Below, piece by piece: positions 13,845-24,600 of a DNA stretch of 64,000 nucleotides (position 1 is its first letter; each line of letters starts with the position of its first letter). The DNA is from Portulaca oleracea (Eukaryota; Streptophyta; Magnoliopsida; Caryophyllales; Portulacaceae). Below the pieces are notes generated by a model that was given only the letters and a program-made list of their open reading frames with translations, was not told the origin of the DNA and searched no databases. A program made the position numbers and the translations under genes. The DNA is taken from NCBI GenBank assembly GCA_029582165.1, contig CM055884.1, positions 13,644,537-13,708,536 on the forward strand. Direction: 5' to 3'.

Positions 13845-16800
13845 AACATCTCTCTCTCTCTCTCTGGGAATGAAATGTTGGTTATGAGTACTGCTCATTT
13901 TTTATCATTCAATCCTGTATTTATTGTGATCTTATTTCAGGCTCTGCAAATCTCTGTGAATGGGTAGATCTCGAAGCTGAAGGGGATAAAGCGCCTATCA
14001 TACGTCTTATTCCCTTCACTACTTTGCCAGTTCAAGCAACAAGGAAGAGACGAAGGGCTGCTTTGGGAGACTACGCGTGGTCTGTTGGGGATAGGGTTGA
14101 TGTGTGGATTGATGACTGGTAAATACTGTTGTTTATGTCTCTTGAGATCACCTTTGCTACTCTTCTCTTGTTTCCGTTTCCACCTCTGAACTTGTTGTGT
14201 GTAGGCCGTATATTTAAGCTGTTCTATTTCTATAGGAGCCTGGCTTTTTTTATAAAAGTGACACATTAACTACGTCTAGGATATGGAAGAATCTGATTCC
14301 TGTCATTAAAGTGGACCATTGGAATATTGACATCAGGACATGTGAATATCTTCTGGTCATTCTTCGGCTGTTAGAGTTGGGAGCTCTTCTAAGCAGGAGC
14401 ATATGAATGCGATTAAATGGAATTTCCAGTTTGAATCAGGATGTGAACTTTTCAAGAGGGTATACAAGTGATTATTACAGTATGATAGAGTGTTATGTCC
14501 TTTCTCACTGCTATTGTCTTAAGTCTGATCATGGAAAGTATTGAGAGTTGAGACCCTGGAACCATGAGAGAATTTGAAATATGCGTGCTCTCTCTCTCTC
14601 AGGTCATTTGAGTCATGTTATTTAATGACCTTAAAGTTTAATTAATCAGTAGCGGTAGTCTGTGGTGCTGAATAAGACTGTGTTGGGCCTTTATATGCAC
14701 GCTGCTTAGTGTCTTTGAACATAGGCGCAGTGACAGCCCCAAACCCCCCCCCCCCCCCCCCCCAGCAAATGGAAAGGAACAATCTCATTTGTTTTATTTT
14801 GAGGAAGTCAATGTTGAGCGTCTCATAGTTGTAACAACAGAGCCTCTCTCTTTCTGTTTCAGAGCTCTCATTTTTCTTCCTGTAATGATCCTTTTATGTG
14901 GTTTTACCATTTCACAGCTGATTAGTCTATTCTGAGCCTCCATCTAATTTCTATTTCAATGTTTCTTGTCCAGCTGGTGGGAAGGCGTGGTGACTGAAAA
15001 AAATGAAAAAGATGAGACCACGTTAAAAGTGCATTTTCCAGGTTTTTATCTTATATGGTCTCCAAAAAAAAAGTTTATCTTATATAAGCAAAAGTTAATG
15101 GTTTGTTTTGCCATAGCTCACATTACTTCTTGCTGTGAAATGTTGGCTGCAGCTCAAGGTGAGACCTTAACTGTTAGGGCTTGGAATCTAAGGACATCAC
15201 GTTTATGGAAGGATGGAAAATGGGTTGAATGGTCTTCTTCAAGAGGAAATGATGCCTCTGAACAGGTATTACATATAGTCACTTATGTTTATATCTCCAG
15301 GTGTGCAAGATGCTTCGTGCTTAGATATAGAATGGTGTCTTCTGGGTTTTTTTTTTAATTAATTAATTAATTTTTTTTAGGTGTTATGTTGGGTGTGAAC
15401 TTACAGATTAATTGAGAGTGGGTGTGTGAAGTTGTAGTTGACCGCTTCCCCACATTTTGTCACTAATTCTTGTAAATCATGGGTAGTAGCCTTGTCTTTT
15501 GAAGTTGACCTCAACTGACTACTGTAGTACTCTAATCCTCTCGGACATAAATATTTTCTTTGATGATTTTGATGACAGCACCATGTTATTTGCTTAAAAT
15601 GCAATTCAATAACCCCATAAAAAATCAAACTCCAAATATGATACCCCAAAATTTTTGTGGTAACATAGGGTGTGAGGGTATGATGTAGTAGGCTTACCTT
15701 TGAATTTAAAAATTTGAAGAGAGTGGCTTTTGGTTGACCAAAACAACTTCATGGAACGAAGAAGAAGAGGTTAGGAGGGACATTTTGCTTTAAGCCATTA
15801 TAATATGAGCTGAAAAGTTTTCAACTATCTAAATTATGGACAGTACAGTATATTTTTGGTCACCTATCCATAACCCCACACCACAACAATGGGCATTATT
15901 GTGAAGATATACAAAGTACAATTTTTTTTTAAAATTTTTATAAGAATGATCTAGAATAGATCTAAAATGGCGTCTAACTTCTTGAATTGTGCGTGGGCTT
16001 GTGAAGTTATAGTTTGGCTACTTCTTTGCCTTTTGTCACAAAATCATGAAAATAATGGGAAATAGCCTTCAATTTCAGGGTAACACATGACCTCACATGT
16101 CACGACTACACTCTTGTAACCCTTTGGAACATTCAACATGTTTCTTCGTAGATGATCTTGATCATACTAATCACCTCATTAGCTCCATTTATTTTTATTT
16201 TTTTAATTTATTTTTTTGGTTTTATGTGCAATTCTAGAACCCCACATAAATGGGCATTTTGGCAGAGATATACAAGTTATACACTTTTTACCATTAGAAC
16301 GGTTTATACTGTGTCTAAATTGATAAAGAACTTCTTGAATTCTAATTTCAATCACCCGAATGACCTCATCAACACCATGTTCTTTTATTTTTTCAAGTGT
16401 CATTCCAAAACCCCCCAAAGTGGGTATTATGGTGGAGATGAATCTGTCCATTGTTTATCATGAGAAGGGTACATATCATGAGAAGGGTGGTGGTTTGGCT
16501 CCTTCCTCATTTTTTGTCACAAAATCGTGAAATCGTGCATAATTCTTTTGAAGCTGACAAAGGACCTTGTGACGTACAGATGTGTTGATGTGATTTAAAC
16601 TGTTTCAAAGCTTCTCGCTGACAACATTTCGGCAGATATGAATTCTTGTAATGTAACTCCTCTTATGCTTGGTCCGTCTGTGAAATCTGTTTTCAGAGTG
16701 ATGCACCACAAGAAAAAAGACAAAAATTGGGAAGTGCTACTGAACCTACCGATGGGAAGGATACACCGGCAAATGATGTTGATTCAGGAGCTGTAAAAGC

Positions 16801-18879
16801 AGATGGCTCGAGATCATTGGCCTTGTCAGCTAGTGATAGAACATTTAACATTGGTAAGGGAACCAGAGAAGATAAGAGGAATGCCGCACAGAGATCTTTG
16901 AGAAGTGGCCAGCAAAAAGAAGGTTCAAGGGTGGTTTTTGGGGTCCCTAAGCCCACTGGGAAGAAGCGTAAATTTATGGAAGTTAGTAAGCATTTTCCTG
17001 CAAATAAGAGTAATAAGAATAATGAGGCTAATGAGTCTGTCAAGTTTGCAAAGTACTTGATGCCACAGGCAACAGCTTCAAGAGGATGGAAAGCACCATT
17101 GAGAAGTGACTCAAAGGAAAAACGGTCAGCTGAATTGAGATCTAGAGCCCCAACCACTCGTAAGCCTAATCGACCCTCATCTCAAAAGGATAATGTTAAT
17201 GCCACACCGGCTCAAGGCAATGGTAAATCAACGGATAATGAGGAGGCTGTTATGCATGATGAGAGTCAATCAGTGAAATCAGTCGAACCAAGTTCCTCTG
17301 CCTGCGAAGAGGCATCTGAAACTCCTCTTTTGTCGTTGCTTTCCACTAAAAGATCATCATCAAATACACGGTCTGAACGAGTGAATAGAGGAAAACTTGT
17401 GCCTTCCGGTGGTAAGTTGAGTAAGATAATGGAAGAAAAGGTCCACAATGGCAACCCTGGTAACTCAGTAACTGAAGCTACTGAGCCCCGCAGATCTAAT
17501 CGCAGAATCCAGCCAACACATAGAGTAAGTCGCGTGCTTTTACTCTGCACTCATTTGATTCTTGCTGTTATTCACTATATGTGCGCCTGTATGCGTGCAT
17601 GCATGCATGTATGTTTGAAAATGCAGAATCCACTCAAGGAGGCTGAAAATGGTGGTGTTTGAAAATAATTCATTTTAGACTTGGGGAAATTTGCCATAAT
17701 GTGTGGATAGGATTTTTGCTGCCTATGGCGGGGGACCTAAGTTGGCTTTTGTTCTTGGTCAGGTCTTATCAATTAATGTTGGGTAGCTTTCATGTGCTGG
17801 AATAATTGTTTTCGTGGATCTAAGTAGTTTCCTCTCCCAAAGTTCCTGAGCTAACTGTTGGGTGATTTCCTTGGTTGGATTCTTGTTCTTTGGCTTAAAA
17901 TTAAAAATGAATGCTAGTGTTTGTTGACCTCATGCTGGCTGCTTGAACCTGTTCAAAATGCTTTTATTCCTATGGAGTTGATACAGGACAAATTATCAAA
18001 CGTATTATTTATTTATTTTGCTTTCTTCTTGATGGTAATTGAGCTGGATTGAGGGCCTGTGCATGTGAATAATCAATGCTTCATGTATAGTTCAAATATT
18101 GTTGATTAGTGACATTTGTGGATTCAATTTATGAAGACTGTAATGGGACATATGCTGATTCATGTATAATTGGGTTTTCATGGAAGACTGCATGACCATT
18201 GACCTGATGCAATGCAAACTTGGTAAATCATATGCTAATAGCGGTATATTTTTGAAGGTCCACTCCAGGTTATTGGTTATCATGTTATCTTAGAATGTTC
18301 TTTGCCCAGTTCTTTCAGGTGTTTGTCTGGTTTGTATTTCTTCTTGAGGTTCTCACACTGACGTGTTTGGTTTAACATAGAATTATCCCTGTGAAATCAA
18401 TTTCTTACATTATAATCTGAATTAACAATTCCCTGCTGTATTGTTCTCACTTCTCAGTTATGTGGGATATCAATTTCTTTCCTGGATTTGTGTGATCATT
18501 TTCAAAACATTTTGTACACTGATACCTGATGTGTTTGTGTATATTTTGCAGCTATTAGAAGGTTTACAGAGTTCTATGATAATTCCAAAGATGCCTTCTG
18601 TCTCACATGAAAGAGGTCCGAGGAACCCAAGTAGGAATATTTCAACTAAAGGTAATATTTTGTTGCACTGTCCAACTATATGATTCATATTCTGATACAC
18701 ATATACACGCCAATTCTAAAAATTGCCTATGAAGGCCAAGTTGTTTTTGGACCATAGGCAATCTATTTTATGGATATTAATTAGGCTAGCTTCACGAAAT
18801 GGACAGTACAATGTACCTATACCTTGGCGTGTATGATGTAATAACCAATGTACCTGTATTTTCTGCAACAGGGAAGTGA
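6282..18879 (+). CDS. SWO1: Agenet/Tudor-domain nuclear protein, G2484-1/SWO1 family (14 coding exons)
   Basis: Exons as read: 6282-7998, 8122-8580, 9867-10141, 10310-10767, 11031-11083, 11163-11270, 11354-13212, 13447-13555, 13941-14118, 14974-15041, 15153-15265, 16697-17524, 18552-18651, 18872-18879. These give 6333 nt and 2110 residues, with all phases agreeing. The N-terminal ~780 residues are acidic and low-complexity. A conserved block DTSFTFKVN lies near residue 780, QQVQLRAQIFVYGSL near 955 and SMWEPVWRAAIERV near 990. Two Ala-rich, coiled-coil-like stretches lie near 1316-1400 and 1440-1485. Tandem Agenet/Tudor domains occupy about 1640-1800, with WYSASVL, YVCYSDLLSDEG, DCWWEGVVTEK and KVHFP. 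A basic linker follows, then the family ending LLEGLQSS. In Arabidopsis the SWO1 member (AT4G17330, from memory) acts in cell-wall integrity under salt and contacts importin alpha. Chromatin or nuclear-import roles here are inferred. The 7999-8121 intron could be retained in frame. Confidence 0.9.
9182..9450. mobile_element. Stowaway-like MITE in Agenet gene intron 2
   Basis: Ends CTCCCTCCGTATTAAT and (reverse complement) CTACCTCCATCC form short inverted repeats, flanked by TA on both sides (9180-9181 and 9451-9452). Length 269 bp, non-coding. It sits wholly inside the 8581-9866 intron. Confidence 0.75.
10890..10905 (+). repeat. Poly-G tract (16 G) in an intron
   Basis: A run of 16 G follows GGGGGCCCGC in the intron between the 10310-10767 and 11031-11083 exons. 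With the preceding G5 it could fold as a G-quadruplex. The length in the assembly may be unreliable. Confidence 0.85.
11781..11894 (+). repeat. In-frame 57 bp tandem duplication in exon 7
   Basis: Two copies of a 57 bp unit start at 11781 and 11838 with only a few mismatches. Each encodes 19 residues of the form KHATSSAS(H/L)TVEVSPVHGV, so the duplication keeps the frame. It lies in the disordered part of the Agenet protein at about residues 1166-1204. Confidence 0.9.
13797..13840. repeat. (AT)n microsatellite followed by (CT)n
   Basis: About 21 AT units lie in the intron 13556-13940, followed at 13850-13866 by a CT run. Simple repeat with no further signal. Confidence 0.95.
14744..14763 (+). 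repeat. Poly-C tract (20 C) in an intron
   Basis: Twenty consecutive C residues lie in the 14119-14973 intron. A second run of 15 C lies at 19504-19518, downstream of the same gene. Confidence 0.85.
15410..16560 (+). repeat. Degenerate ~540 bp tandem repeats filling an Agenet gene intron
   Basis: Three diverged copies of one module start near 15420, 15995 and 16480. Each reads roughly GTGAAGTTRTAGTTTGGCTAC, then TTTTGTCACWAAWTC, then a GAAGYTGAC-like block. A second motif, AACCCCAC..ATGGGCATT followed by AGATATACAA, recurs near 15870, 16240 and 16410. They lie in the 15266-16696 intron and look like an old expanded element or minisatellite. No ORF. Confidence 0.55.
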
Positions 18880-20363
18880 CTGTAGTTGAGATGGTGCTGC
18901 AGAGATTCAGTGAGCAATGGAACAAGAAAAGACTATGAATTGGCTCAGTTATTAATCTGTCGCAGAAGTGGTCTGTATATCTATAGTTTGGTTAGGAGTT
19001 AGGATGGAATTTTTATGTAGTTGAGTTGTAAGGTGTAAAATCTGCTTTGTAGATGTTTATAGCAAGTATTTGATGATGGTAGCACATTTAGAAGCGGATA
19101 TCGATGGTTGGTTACTCAGATGAGATGATGGGGTTTAGTTGTACATCGGGCGTAGTCAGGCTTGAAAGTGCCTTTCTATAGCATTAGCATGCATTCTCAA
19201 ACTCAGTTTCAAAATAATCACACCTCATCTCGTCAAAGCTTTGATCTCCATTCAGAATTCTGTGTCCTCTTAACTCAAGAGTCAGTAACACAAGATTGTA
19301 TCATCTTCTGCATTTGATGTAGTCTCCATCTCAGTTAGTCCACAACATTGAAAAAACCCTGAATTTTTACATCAGGCTGTTCCTACCTTCCCAATAAATA
19401 CTTTATCAGCTCTCTTATTAGTCTGTTTTTGTTGCTAATCTTACAGTTTGTTTTGATAGGATTTTAGAACAGGTTGTCCCCTAATTCAGCTGCCCACCGT
19501 TTGCCCCCCCCCCCCCCCTTTTTTTTTCCTTCTAGCTAATTGTTGAATTGAGGCTTCATAGTATGAAAACTGGATCATTCGAGATAGCGTAAGTAAAATT
19601 GTCGACTTGAATACATGAATTTGTCCAACCTAGTGGGTTTGGTCATAGATTTTTTGTCTGGATTTTGACATTGCCTGAATTGACAAAATATTTGGACAGA
19701 ATATTTCTCATTGTTCTATTGTTTGAAGTAGATTTTGACACATTTAATTTCGTTTGAATTGTCCAACGCTTAAAAAATTAGGTTTGGGTGCTAATTTAAT
19801 TTCTCGTCTGAATTTTAATATTGATTGGACTGTATTTGACCCAGACCTGAAGTTGTGCTACTTGGAGATCTGGAATTGTGAGTGGGGCCTCAAGCTACAC
19901 TGTTAGAACCTTGTTGGAGATTTAAAATGCTTTCCAAGCTGATTAGGTCATCCTAATTACCTCCTAACCTCTGATTTTGAAACCCACAAAAATGGGCTCC
20001 CTCACCCCACCCTAGACAGTTAAGACAGGTACAATTAAATACAATATTAGTATGACTTGTGAGTTGTGAATTGGGATCAGTCAACATTATTATTTTAGTC
20101 AACTCAAGGATGAGATCCAATGTAAGTATGTGACTTTAACTATTATTGAGATATATAAATCTTTTGATCCCATTTTCCAGGGTGTCTTCTGCACCTAAAA
20201 AAACAAATAAAAAAAAAAAATTCTGATTCCCCTCACCAACTTGAATTCAACCCAACCACTGCTAAATCACTGCATGATTGCGTAGGAATTTTCTTGTTCC
20301 TCTGTTGTTTTTCCCTCTTCTTGGAAAAGAAAACCACACCTGCATTGTAATCCGACTCACCCT
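18880..20363 (+). other. 3' UTR of the Agenet gene and intergenic spacer
   Basis: The last exon has only eight coding bases (18872-18879, ending TGA), so the remaining exon is 3' UTR, probably to about 19080-19150. From there to 20363 I see only AT-rich spacer with a C15/T tract (19504-19528) and an A-rich stretch before the next gene. No ORF with domain content. Confidence 0.5.
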
Positions 20364-22079
20364 ATGGATTCTGCTAAGAACCATCCCAAAGAACACAAAA
20401 CTAATGCAGCACTAAAACATGCGACATCCCTGAATATCCATGACAGGAACATCACAGTTCTTGTGCGCACCCGCAGCGGTTCCTATTACCACAGTCATGA
20501 CATTTCCTACTACCCGGACAAAATCGAGTTAGTTGTTGACAAAGTTCCCAAGAAGGTCCCTCCGGCTACTGGTGTTCAAGTCAAGTCATCATCGTCTTCT
20601 TCTGCTAGCGGTATCATCCATGAGTACTACGAATGGGTTGATTTACTGCATGGCAATGTCACGGTCAAGCAGACCGAGGGCAAAGATGGGTTCAAACCAG
20701 AGTCCTTTTCGGTGCTAGATGAGGTCAGCCAGCGGATTTTGTTCCGGTTTTGTTTGTGCGACCCTGAAGTGGAGATCAAGAAGCGAGATCTCTTCTACTG
20801 GTGCGCTGGGGAGGATGTCACGGCCGTGCCAACCCAGGAAGAAGTGGACGCCAAGCTGGCGAAACTCGCCAAGGACGGGTTCATCGAACATGTGGCGGAC
20901 ATGCAGAAGAAAAAGGGCCCCACCTCGCGGTTCAGGATGGCGCAGCACGTCTGGTCTGCTGTGCGGGATGATCACCCTTTGTTCTCCGTTTGGGAGAAGA
21001 AGGTCAGAGTGCTGAAAAGTACTGATCAGTGCGGTTCTTGTAATTTCAAGCCCCTTGGCGGGGCCCAAGAGAGCGTGGGGAAAAACAAGATCCCCCACGC
21101 CAAGGTAGAGATATTGTTCAATCAAGACAAATCCATGCTGGACATGGACGGGAACTGGTTGTTGGGACTCAAGGATGTCCGGATTCTCCAGATGGGGAGG
21201 ATCAAATGGCGGCCCAACACACACCACATCGAGGTCAAAGACACCGGGAAACTCTTCAAGGACATCGAAGGATTGAAGGAGCTCCAGTTTTTGAGCTTCC
21301 AAGGTGTGTCCGGGATTCTGGAGCTCCCCAGTTCGATCCGGAAGCTCCACAACCTCAGGATCTTGGATCTCAGAGCATGCCATAATCTCGAACTGCTTCC
21401 AACCGAGATAAAGTCCCTGAAGAAACTCACCCACTTGGACTTATCCGGGTGACTCGTCCTCGATCACATGCCCAAAGGGATCGCCTCCTTGTCTGAGCTC
21501 CGAGTGCTGAAGGGGTTTGTCATCTGCGACAGGGAGAAGTACTCCGCTTGCAGTTTCACTGCTCTGAGTAAACTGGACAAGCTGGAGGAGCTGTCAGTGC
21601 TTACAAAGATGAAGAAATTCCCGACCAAACACGATCTCTGCACCATTGCAGGGATGCAGAAACTCCAGAAGCTGAAGATCTCGTGGGGGGGTCCCACCAA
21701 GAACCGTCACGCGAAGAGCACGTGGGCCGAGACAACAGACGCCCGAACTTGGCCTCAAATACAGAAGCTCGAACTCAGGGCTGCTCCCCAAGAAGCCGCG
21801 ACCTTGCTGCTGGATCCTGGGAGGCTGCAGCACGTGACGAAGTTGTACATCACGGGGGGTAAAGTTCACGATGTCGGTCAATGGGGGCAGGGGATCAAGC
21901 ATGCAAGTGTTAAGGTGGTGCGTTTCAAATTTCTGGCAAAGTTGAGGATGGATTGGAGACAATTTATGGGTTTGTTCCCGAATGTGGCGTATCTAGAGAT
22001 GATTCATTGTCCAAAGCTTGCGTTGTTCCCCTGTGATAGCAGTAATGGTGTATGGACAAAACAAACTACAGAATCATAA
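20364..22079 (+). pseudogene. NLR-like winged-helix plus LRR gene lacking NB-ARC, with in-frame TGA
   Basis: One frame runs 20364-22079 (571 positions) and is interrupted only by TGA at 21450-21452, within LDLSG-stop-LVLDHMPKGI. Related LRR units usually have Cys at this spot (TGC), so a point change is likely (inference). The N-terminal ~115 residues are unrecognised and include a Ser run. Residues ~115-215 resemble the winged-helix of CC-NLRs (ILFRFCLCDPEVEIKKRDLFYWCAGE and so on). From ~290 there are LRRs such as LRILDLRACHNLELLPTEI. No P-loop, kinase-2 or GLPL motif occurs, so there is no NB-ARC. It looks like a member of the RPP13-like-4 group that lost its first half. It has a normal ATG and a pyrimidine-rich leader. 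A truncated 362-residue product ending at the TGA is possible. It is convergent with the NLR at 25.9-29 kb. Confidence 0.7.
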
Positions 22080-23084
22080 ACATTGAGCTAGCTAGGTATT
22101 ATGTATGCATGAGTCTCAGGACAAGACGTGCCCCTTTGATGTAGTAGAATCTGCATTGTTATTTAGTTGCATTATGCTTCCCAAGTAAGAACAAGGGTTG
22201 ATATGCATATGATAAATTTCATAATGGTTGATCAATTTAGAGTAGTTTGCAGGGTTTGATCTAGTGCTCAGCTCTTTGATCATGCATGTTCGTTTATTGT
22301 TATTTTGCTGTTTTGCCGTCGTCTGCATCCTTTAATGTGACAACTTTCTGCTGCTTAAGTTTTTAATAATATAATAGAAAAGATGGTCATTCATGTTTTC
22401 TATTGTGTAGACAAAGGACTTTCGAATTGCAGAATTGGAAAGTTTCAACAATGTCTTCCAGAGGTTCAAAGCAAATCCGAGATCTAAATTATGTTTGAAG
22501 AATCGTCGTTGCAGTATGTTTTACTTAAAGCATGTAACAAATTGTAGTATAAATAACTGTACATATAAGTTTATAATTCCAATAAACAATTGATGTGGGC
22601 AAGTCGCAAGTGATGCAATGAATTAAGGCTTATGGTAAAAACAATGCAGCTAGTTAGCCAACACACTGACTCCTCAATCCTCAGCAATCCCTACCATATC
22701 CTTGAAGAAATCTAGAGTAAATTGCCCTTGATCTTGGCAGAAAAATCAAAATTGCCCTCAAAAATTTTTTGTTAACAAATTGCCCTTAAAATTGGAAAAC
22801 CGGATGAAAATTGGAAGTGGTGTTTTAATGACGATTTGACGTGATGTGATGGTAATGATGGTGCTGATGGTGTGGTTAATACGTTAATCAACACCTATTG
22901 AATTTGAAAGCTCTCTCTTTCTATTCTTTAAAAACCCTTCCACCCCCATTTCATCTTCATCTTCTTCTTCGTCAGTCCTTTTCTCTCTCTCTAAAGTCGA
23001 CTGTTAGGGTTTCCTCTTCTCTTCATCTTTCTCTTGTTCAAAGCCCCAAAATTTCTCAATTCCCCTCCCTCCCTCTCCTCAACC

Positions 23085-23432
23085 ATGACAAATGGTGTTA
23101 TGGCCTGCAAATCTTGTCCTTGTAACTCAAACACGGACAAGACCTGCTTCTGTGGGCTTCCTTGTGTGGTTCGAGTGTCTATGACACCATCGAACCCATT
23201 GAGGAGGTTTGCACGATGCAGGTTTCATGGTGGCCCCCAAGGGTGTGATTACTTCGACTGGGTTGATGAACCCCTGTGCAAAACCCTAACGGCCCCTGCT
23301 GTGGCAGCCATTGTCAGAAACACGACATTGGCTGCAGAATTGGCAAGGACCACAAGGAAACTGTCCAAGCTTGTGGTGTTGATGGGTTTACTGATTGTGG
23401 TCCTGGTGGGGGTGATTCTACGGAAGGTGTAG
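23085..23432 (+). CDS. GRF zinc-finger protein with C-terminal membrane segment (inside MULE)
   Basis: The start is the first ATG after a pyrimidine-rich leader (ACCATGACA), giving 115 residues. Residues 20-65 carry the GRF zinc finger: CFCGLPC, then NPLRRFARC, then GCDYFDWVDE, with spacing C-x-C...C...C-x-Y-F-x-W-x-D. A short helical stretch follows, then a hydrophobic segment of about 20 residues (VVLMGLLIVVLVGVIL) and the end RKV. GRF fingers bind single-stranded nucleic acid in known proteins. Small GRF plus membrane-anchor ORFs are common in plant genomes, often with transposons (family knowledge). It lies within MULE TIRs, so it is either cargo or an element-encoded gene. The frame is clean, so it may be expressed. 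Confidence 0.65.
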   Translation: MTNGVMACKSCPCNSNTDKTCFCGLPCVVRVSMTPSNPLRRFARCRFHGGPQGCDYFDWVDEPLCKTLTAPAVAAIVRNTTLAAELARTTRKLSKLVVLMGLLIVVLVGVILRKV

Positions 23433-24197
23433 TTGGGGCGGGGATGGGTGCCCAAGGAAGGTGAAGGTGAAGGTCAAGCAAGCAAGCATGCAAGCAGCAG
23501 CAGCAGCAAGCATAAATCTTTTTTTGTTTTTGTTGGCGGTGAAGGGAAATATTTTTGGGTGTGGTTACTGAAAATTTGAGTAACACACCAATGGAAATTG
23601 TTCTGGTGGTATTTTGGTTGGCCATGGCTTTTAGATGCCATGGATGAAGTTGAAGTTTAGGGCTTTACTGTAGTTTAGTTTTTTAGGTTTTAATTTAGAG
23701 TTTATTATGTAAATTATGATGGATGATGTATGCAGCTTGCTGAATGAATGAAATCCTTCCTTTGGGCATATATCTTGTTTGAGTTGGAATTTTTAGTTTC
23801 TGTTTTGGTATATTGTTCAGTGTTGTTTGACAGTATTGATTTGGTATGTTTCTAAGATTTGTATGTTTCTGATTTGTTGTGAAAGAATGGAACAATATTG
23901 ATCAGATTGGCATGTACTGATTTGGTATAAAACATGCATGAGTGCATCTTCTTCTTGGTGGTGGTTATTGGGGTTGAGGTGGCGTGCTGCTGAATGGTTG
24001 CTAGCTGGAATACAAGTGTGTTGATCCTAAACAAGATGGATTGATCCTAAACATCTCCCTATAGTGCTCAGCCAACCAGTTTACACTCATATTCCTATGT
24101 CTGTTAGGAATACAAGTGTGCCATTGGGTTTTTTATATATTTTTTCCTCCTACACCTCTCTTTTTTTTTTTTTGCCTTCACCTTCCTCATCCTCACT

Positions 24198-24600
24198 CTA
24201 TGGACTGCTAGGACAGTCAGAGTCATGATATTTTTCATTTCCTTGGCACCCATCAACTTCTCCTTCATCACCATTGTCATTGTCTCCATCATCATCCTCA
24301 TTGTCATCCTCCTGAAAGTATTCAGGGTCATCCGGATCACCCTCATCTTCATCTTCTTCCTCCCCTTGATCCTCAATATTATTGCAACCATGATCAACAT
24401 ACAGCCTAACAAAATCACATCCATTGAGTAATGCAATCAATTCTCTAATTTCTTTATCTCCATCCAGTGGGACTACTCTCTCCTCAAATGACCAACCTGG
24501 TTTACTAAAATAAATCTTTATTATCCTGTCCTTTGTATATCCTAACTCCACCACAATCTCAACCAAGTCATCTACATCAATCTCAGACAGTTCACATTCA
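24198..24600 (-). pseudogene. PB1-like N-terminal fragment of a MuDR-type transposase
   Basis: The minus-strand frame reads ELSEIDVDDLVEIVVELGY, then a KIYFSKPG block, then GDKEIRELIALLNGCDFVRLYVDH, then a long acidic tail (E/D/N runs) to a TAG at 24198. This is the layout of the PB1-like domain that precedes the transposase in many plant MULE proteins (family knowledge). The SWIM finger and DDE core are absent. There is no ATG in frame at the left edge. A preceding exon is possible (AG acceptor near 24612), but I could not connect it. It runs toward the GRF ORF, inside the same TIRs. Confidence 0.6.

Noticed and set aside
20715..21434. 239-residue minus-strand ORF
   Set aside because: Shadow of the LRR gene on plus, which has family motifs and the correct leader.
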